Made by a program: the position numbers and the translations under genes. A stretch of DNA of 26,587 nt from CAZYJD01 sp964647785 (lineage in GTDB: Bacteria; Bacteroidota; Bacteroidia; NS11-12g; UBA9320): positions 1 to 26,587 of the forward strand of contig CAZYJD010000024.1 in the NCBI GenBank assembly GCA_964647785.1, in the 5' to 3' direction. The notes under the pieces were generated by a model, which saw only the letters and a list, made by a program, of their open reading frames with translations, made no database searches and had not been told where the DNA came from. Position 1 is the stretch's first letter. The number at the start of each line of letters is the position of its first letter. This document shows, piece after piece, positions 23,086 through 26,587 of the stretch.

Positions 23086-23676
23086 ATGTTCACAGGCATC
23101 ATTGAAGCGCTCGGAAGTGTACAAAATCTCCGAAAGGAAGGTGAAAACCTACAACTCACCCTGGCTTCTCCCATATCTTCAGAACTGAAGATCGATCAAA
23201 GCGTTTCGCACAACGGGGTTTGCCTTACCGTGGTGGAAGTGAGCGGAACTACGCATACGGTTACCGCGATCAATGAAACCCTCATTAAGACCAATATTGG
23301 ACAGCTAAAAGTGGGTGATGAGCTCAATTTGGAACGCGCCATGGTGGCCGGGGCCAGACTGGACGGACATATGGTGCAGGGGCATGTAGATCAGACCGCC
23401 CGTTGCATCAAACGAGAAGAACATGACGGTAGCTGGATCTTTGGCTTTGAGCACGAGTACCGCGATTTCTTCACCGTCGAAAAAGGTTCCATCTGTGTTA
23501 ATGGCGTGAGCCTAACTGTTGTGAATGCCCGCAAAACAGGCTTCGAAGTGGCCATTATCCCCTACACCTTTGAGCATACCACCTTCCATGGCCTGATGCC
23601 CGGCGATGAAGTCAATCTTGAATTCGATATCATTGGGAAGTACGTGAGTGCGTATATGCGGGAAATCAAGGCCTGA
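23086..23676 (+). CDS. ribE: Riboflavin synthase, alpha subunit
   Basis: Last step of riboflavin synthesis: dismutation of two 6,7-dimethyl-8-ribityllumazine molecules to riboflavin and the pyrimidinedione. The 196 residues comprise two homologous lumazine-binding barrels: MFTGIIEALG ... GVCLTVVEV (1-about 97) and LDGHMVQGHVDQTA ... GVSLTVVNA (about 98-190). The N-terminal MFTGIIE and the repeated G-V-x-L-T-V are diagnostic. It begins one base after the sdhB stop, so it is almost surely cotranscribed with sdhCAB, tying flavin supply to the major flavoprotein SdhA. The stop codon lies within a 7-bp hairpin. Confidence 0.97.
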   Translation: MFTGIIEALGSVQNLRKEGENLQLTLASPISSELKIDQSVSHNGVCLTVVEVSGTTHTVTAINETLIKTNIGQLKVGDELNLERAMVAGARLDGHMVQGHVDQTARCIKREEHDGSWIFGFEHEYRDFFTVEKGSICVNGVSLTVVNARKTGFEVAIIPYTFEHTTFHGLMPGDEVNLEFDIIGKYVSAYMREIKA

Positions 23677-23691
23677 TCAGTTTTTGATCAG
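23673..23691 (+). repeat. Short perfect hairpin over the ribE stop codon
   Basis: CTGATCA (23673-23679), loop GTTTT, and TGATCAG (23685-23691) form a perfect seven-pair stem. Each arm is itself a TGATCA palindrome, and the first contains the ribE TGA. No T-run follows, so an intrinsic terminator is unlikely; it could shield an mRNA end or be a dyad operator upstream of the next gene's -7-like box. Confidence 0.5.
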
Positions 23692-23709
23692 CAACTGCCG
23701 AATTATTCC

Positions 23710-23717
23710 TAATCTTG
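23710..23717 (+). promoter_or_regulatory. Putative -7 element of the SRPBCC gene
   Basis: TAATCTTG is one mismatch from TAnnTTTG and ends five bases before ATG 23722, predicting a leaderless transcript. No -33 box is evident. Confidence 0.3.
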
Positions 23718-23721
23718 TTGC

Positions 23722-24231
23722 ATGAATTGGATCAAATACATCCTCATTTTTATTGTATTTCTGATTGCCGGATTTCTGATCATGGGCTTGCTGAACGACG
23801 AATTTGAAAGTGCGTATGAGCTGGAAATCTCGGCATCGCCTGAGGTGGTAAAGCAGGCCATGCTGGATACCGCCGCGATACAAGCGTGGATGTATGGCTT
23901 ATACAAAGTAGAAGCGCATGAAGGCAACCGAACCCAAGCGGGCGATTTGAGTCGTTTGTCGTTCCGCAATGAAGATGGTCGGGTAATGACCGTGAAAGAA
24001 AGCTTGGAGAATAATGGCCAAAATGCTTTATCCTGGCTTTGGGATCACGAGAAGTTCAGGCTTCAGTTTGATTATGAGCTTGTGCCAAAAGGGGAAGGCA
24101 CCCTGTTGAAGATGAAACTCAAAGGTAAGGCGCACTCCATTTTTTTCCGCTCCATGTTTGCCTTTATGAAATCAGGAATCACAGAAGGGCAAAAAGGAAA
24201 TTTGGAGCGATTGAAGAAGTATTGTGAATGA
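23722..24231 (+). CDS. SRPBCC (START/polyketide-cyclase-like) protein with N-terminal membrane anchor
   Basis: A protein of 169 residues. Residues 4-25 (IKYILIFIVFLIAGFLIMG) form one transmembrane helix, followed by a single SRPBCC-like domain: ESAYELEISASPEVVKQAML opens with the strand and helix normally seen in these ligand-binding folds, and the final long helix is ITEGQKGNLERLKKY. The central strands hold many charged and aromatic residues. No catalytic motif is diagnostic. The topology puts the domain outside the cytoplasm if the anchor is N-in. It follows ribE by 45 bases on the same strand and may be read from the sdh operon or from its own weak promoter. Function unknown. Confidence 0.78.
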   Translation: MNWIKYILIFIVFLIAGFLIMGLLNDEFESAYELEISASPEVVKQAMLDTAAIQAWMYGLYKVEAHEGNRTQAGDLSRLSFRNEDGRVMTVKESLENNGQNALSWLWDHEKFRLQFDYELVPKGEGTLLKMKLKGKAHSIFFRSMFAFMKSGITEGQKGNLERLKKYCE

Positions 24232-24336
24232 GAAAAAGTCGGATGAACTCGGTTTGGGTTCTGCCGAGGAGTCTTGCTTTAGTTTAGGGCCACATAACTC
24301 TACAATCTGTCTTGACAAAGACTTTGCGGATTTATG

Positions 24337-24353
24337 CGACCCTGTTTGGGTCG
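24337..24353 (-). repeat. Outer hairpin, left arm
   Basis: CGACCC-TGTTT-GGGTCG, a six-pair stem with a five-base loop. Read on the minus strand it is followed by CATAAA, as the right outer hairpin is followed by CATGTA. Confidence 0.7.
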
Positions 24354-24387
24354 GCTCTGCCCATATCTTGTAATTTCTATAAACATT

Positions 24388-24404
24388 CAATCCCTTCGGG
24401 ATTG
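24388..24404 (-). repeat. Inner hairpin, left arm
   Basis: CAATCCC-TTC-GGGATTG, a seven-pair stem. On the minus strand the loop is GAA and the hairpin is followed by A and then ATGTTTATAGAAA. Confidence 0.75.
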
Positions 24405-24545
24405 TTTCCGGTCTTCCCAAGGAGTTGATATGGAAAGCACAAAGGCCATTGCTTGCGCTGAGTCAAGAACGAAAGGCATTGTGATCGGATTTAATGGGAT
24501 CGTGATGTATTTGTAAGAGGTGTAAGTAATAGGCCGAAGAAGAAA

Positions 24546-24562
24546 TGAATCCGAAGGATTCA
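24546..24562 (+). repeat. Inner hairpin, right arm
   Basis: TGAATCC-GAA-GGATTCA, a seven-pair stem with GAA loop, followed by C and then ATGTTTATAGAAA: same tail as the left inner hairpin, opposite orientation. Confidence 0.75.
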
Positions 24563-24596
24563 CATGTTTATAGAAAGCACGATTGAATGAGGTAAC

Positions 24597-24613
24597 CGAC
24601 CCTGAAGGGGTCG
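24597..24613 (+). repeat. Outer hairpin, right arm
   Basis: CGACCCT-GAA-GGGGTCG, six Watson-Crick pairs plus one T-G pair with GAA loop, followed by CATGTATTTTTTC. Its stem equals that of the left outer hairpin. Confidence 0.7.
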
Positions 24614-24783
24614 CATGTATTTTTTCTGCCAATTTTAGAATCAGACCATTTTATCGACAATATCTTTGGGCTTATAAACGTTAATAGTCAAAAACCTACA
24701 AGTCAATTGTTGTTCGCTTTTCCTAATGTTGCATCTATAGCCGCCTTTATCAAAGGTGCTTAGCTATTGGTGGATAAGCATAT

Positions 24784-26587
24784 CTATTGAATTAATAATT
24801 TAGAAACAAAATGTGACTCGTCCTCTGAAGTTGTTTTCAGATAATAGATACCATGAGCCAAATCATTTGATAACTGCAATTTGTAATATTCTGCAACTAT
24901 ATTTTCCAATTTAAACTCTTCGATAAGCTGTCCAAATGAATTGTATACGTGAATTGATTTCAGTTTTACATTATTCTGTTTTGAGATGAATAGCGTATTT
25001 CCGAATAACGGGTTCGGATAAATATTTAACTGCAGGATTTCCCTTGTCTCATGAATACTTGTCGTATTTTCAAAATATCTTACGAATGTATCCGACCCAC
25101 ACGAGTTACTCACAATTAGGCTAATTTTATATCCGGATGCACTATTGGTGTGCTTAAAATTATGCGTAGGAGATTTTAGATAAGAAATAGTCCCATCGCC
25201 AAAGTCCCATGTATAATTGCAATTGTATTCACTTAAATTAACAAACTCAATTGTATTACCTTTTTGAATTGTATCAAAATAGGCTATTGGCTTGCAATTA
25301 TACATTCCTGCCATTACCAATTGGGGAGCAGGGCTAATGGTGCTGATAATGCCAGGTTCAAAATTAAGATCATGATTTAAAATCGGAACATAGTCTATGA
25401 TTACAGGGTCGCCAAAATCAGAAATAGAATTAATCAATGAGCTTTTGTGCATCCATTTCAGCTGATACATAGAATCATAACGACAAACTGTGTGTAGCAT
25501 ATTATACTGCAAAGGATAGCTATGTAATTTATCGTCTTGGAAATTGATTATGGTATCCGTAGGAAGTATATTGAAACTTGTGGAGGTGTTGCTATACGTG
25601 AATAATATATAAAACCCCGTTTTGGCCTTAATTAATTCTTTGGGTACTATTGAATCTTTAAAATTGAGAAGTTGTGTGGTTGGATCATTTGGCGAGTTAA
25701 ATTTTATTTTCAATAAAGAATAGCGACGGGCAAGCTGTCCCGTACCTGTTTTTTCATATTTGTCAGGCGTTCCTATGAAGGACTGGCCATTCATTTTCAC
25801 CGAATCGGCCGAAGTAATAATTGCCAGCACATCATCTTGGTTTTGTAATAAGGAAGTTATGCGTGTAACATGGGCTTTTTTATCATTATCCTTTGAATTA
25901 AAATTTAGAAACACACCTACGTTACCACCCTCATCTATGTCAAAAACAACGGTTTTCACCTCCCCATCTTTCAGCCCTTCGTTGTTGGCAGTCGTATAGG
26001 CTACTGTTTTGCCGTATTCGTCTGTTATTGAGATAATAGAATCCATAAATGAGTTAGGTTTTTTACTCATATTTACGGACATTAAGAAGTTTTTACCAGG
26101 AATGGAATGGGTAAAGTAATTGGGCAAACCCTTGTTTAATCTTCTTAACCATTCAATTTTTGAACTTTGCTGATTGTAGCCAATAAAATAGATTTCCAGT
26201 TGTGACAATTTGATTGAATCATGAAGTTGTCCGGGTAATATATTTGACACTTTGGTATTGGGCTGAAAGCCTAGAATTATATTGTTGTTAAAATCAAATT
26301 TGGCTATGTGTAAGTACCCCAAGTGAAAATTATTCAAGGGCATGGCAAGAGAGTAAGAAGATTCAGCTAATAAGCATTTTGACATTAACTTGCCTTGCAA
26401 ATCAAATATCACCAGCCAATACCGTTGGAGGCGCTCCGGATAAACTATGATCTCATTTTTATTATCAGGATTGAGCCTCACTGTATCACCACAGGTGCTT
26501 ATTATGGCACATATACTTTTCTTTTGTTCATCCATTTGAACTCTGTAAACAGAATTCATATAGTTGCTTCCAAAGGTTTTTGCTGTG
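24784..26587 (-). CDS. Secreted PKD-domain protein with T9SS C-terminal sorting domain; 5' partial
   Basis: Large extracellular protein whose frame stays open to the right edge (upstream codons read TAKTFGSNY before the ATG at 26559), so the signal peptide and true start lie outside. At least 591 residues are visible. The long N-terminal part is beta-rich and unassigned, possibly propeller-like. A PKD domain follows, with NLSEYNCNYTWDFGDGT and the closing YKISLIVSNSCGSD (about 25090-25250). The end is a type A T9SS tail (NIYPNPLFGNTLFIS ... HVYNSFGQLIEEF ... GIYYLKT ... VSKLLIQ). Such proteins are exported across the outer membrane and anchored or released, often as adhesins. It is visibly AT-richer than its neighbours (18 and 21 G+C of 60 in two sampled lines, against 31 and 34 of 60 in sdhA and the VOC gene). 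It abuts the hairpin cluster. Confidence 0.85.
   Translation of the reverse strand, partial: TAKTFGSNYMNSVYRVQMDEQKKSICAIISTCGDTVRLNPDNKNEIIVYPERLQRYWLVIFDLQGKLMSKCLLAESSYSLAMPLNNFHLGYLHIAKFDFNNNIILGFQPNTKVSNILPGQLHDSIKLSQLEIYFIGYNQQSSKIEWLRRLNKGLPNYFTHSIPGKNFLMSVNMSKKPNSFMDSIISITDEYGKTVAYTTANNEGLKDGEVKTVVFDIDEGGNVGVFLNFNSKDNDKKAHVTRITSLLQNQDDVLAIITSADSVKMNGQSFIGTPDKYEKTGTGQLARRYSLLKIKFNSPNDPTTQLLNFKDSIVPKELIKAKTGFYILFTYSNTSTSFNILPTDTIINFQDDKLHSYPLQYNMLHTVCRYDSMYQLKWMHKSSLINSISDFGDPVIIDYVPILNHDLNFEPGIISTISPAPQLVMAGMYNCKPIAYFDTIQKGNTIEFVNLSEYNCNYTWDFGDGTISYLKSPTHNFKHTNSASGYKISLIVSNSCGSDTFVRYFENTTSIHETREILQLNIYPNPLFGNTLFISKQNNVKLKSIHVYNSFGQLIEEFKLENIVAEYYKLQLSNDLAHGIYYLKTTSEDESHFVSKLLIQ

Larger units (their letters stand above)
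24337..24613. repeat. Mirror-symmetric cluster of four hairpins (REP- or MITE-like)
   Basis: Two arms face each other. The left arm holds hairpins at 24337-24353 and 24388-24404, and the right arm at 24546-24562 and 24597-24613. Each arm has exactly 34 bases between its hairpins, and both pairs centre on 24475. The outer hairpins share the stem CGACCC/GGGTCG followed by CAT. The inner hairpins have GAA loops and are followed, after one base, by ATGTTTATAGAAA reading outwards (left arm on the minus strand). About 20 of 34 spacer bases match between arms. The 141-base centre (24405-24545) has no clear gene. No transposase is present in the window. This looks like a mobile or formerly mobile repeat, though that is inference. 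Confidence 0.75.
24232..24783. other. Intergenic region of about 550 bases containing the hairpin cluster
   Basis: No gene is supported here. Short open frames at 24334-24516 (+) and 24387-24632 (-) run through the hairpins and lack family resemblance. A weak CTCGG...CCGAG inverted repeat (24248-24268) just after the SRPBCC gene could end that transcript but has no T-run. Bases 24337-24613 hold the mirror-symmetric hairpins. Bases 24614-24783 are AT-rich with nothing further recognised beyond a minor CCTTT-ATC-AAAGG repeat. Confidence 0.7.

Noticed and set aside
24337..24613. CRISPR array interpretation of the repeats
   Set aside because: Repeats are hairpins in inverted pairs, differ in stem sequence, and number only four; no direct repeats with unique spacers and no cas genes.
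24334..24632. Small open frames across the hairpin cluster on both strands
   Set aside because: They are made largely of hairpin sequence, overlap each other on opposite strands and resemble no family.

Overview
The window is a stretch of Bacteroidota chromosome, probably from a Flavobacteriales- or Sphingobacteriales-like lineage. The evidence is two proteins ending in type IX secretion (T9SS) sorting domains, a carboxypeptidase-regulatory/plug/barrel outer-membrane receptor, SPII lipoproteins, a single-subunit five-helix SdhC, and upstream boxes resembling the Bacteroidota -7 element (consensus TAnnTTTG, known from the literature). Most of it is tightly packed housekeeping DNA. There is no CRISPR array, prophage, intact insertion sequence, rRNA, tRNA or recognisable defence locus.

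Layout. 1-1935 (+): a class A penicillin-binding protein, cut by the left edge and interrupted by an in-frame TAA at 730-732 between its glycosyltransferase and transpeptidase halves. 1962-3522 (-): an M20 amidohydrolase followed by yraN, overlapping. 3577-6830 (+): dnaG (TTG start) and a PlsC-type acyltransferase with membrane tail. 11753-6835 (-): an apparent operon of a Sfp-type 4'-phosphopantetheinyl transferase, an SDR oxidoreductase, a two-domain VOC protein and a secreted Asp-box beta-propeller with both a lipobox and a T9SS tail. 11758-13205 (+), four bases from the transferase start: a seven-bladed WD40 protein and dCTP deaminase, coupled by an ATGA overlap. 17011-13304 (-): an outer-membrane receptor and a small lipoprotein with a helical, basic C-terminal half, ending at a clear intrinsic terminator. 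17162-18403 (+): a second PlsC-type acyltransferase, whose 3' end overlaps pyrD (18380-19423, -).

19536-24231 (+): succinate dehydrogenase sdhC-sdhA-sdhB, then riboflavin synthase one base after sdhB, then a membrane-anchored SRPBCC protein. Ubiquinone/menaquinone-linked respiration, quinone-dependent pyrimidine synthesis (PyrD) and flavin supply therefore sit side by side.

24232-24783 is the only long non-coding stretch. It holds the most structured non-coding signal: four short hairpins arranged as two two-hairpin arms in exact mirror symmetry (34-base spacers in both arms, common centre at 24475), with a shared ATGTTTATAGAAA tail. It looks like a REP-type or non-autonomous mobile repeat. 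Right of it, 24784-26587 (-), is a markedly AT-rich PKD/T9SS protein that runs off the window.

No complete novel system is evident. The points most worth a second look are the interrupted PBP1A, the mirror hairpin element, the lipobox-plus-T9SS protein, the divergent gene pair with no intergenic space, and the repeated placement of -7-like boxes almost at the start codons.
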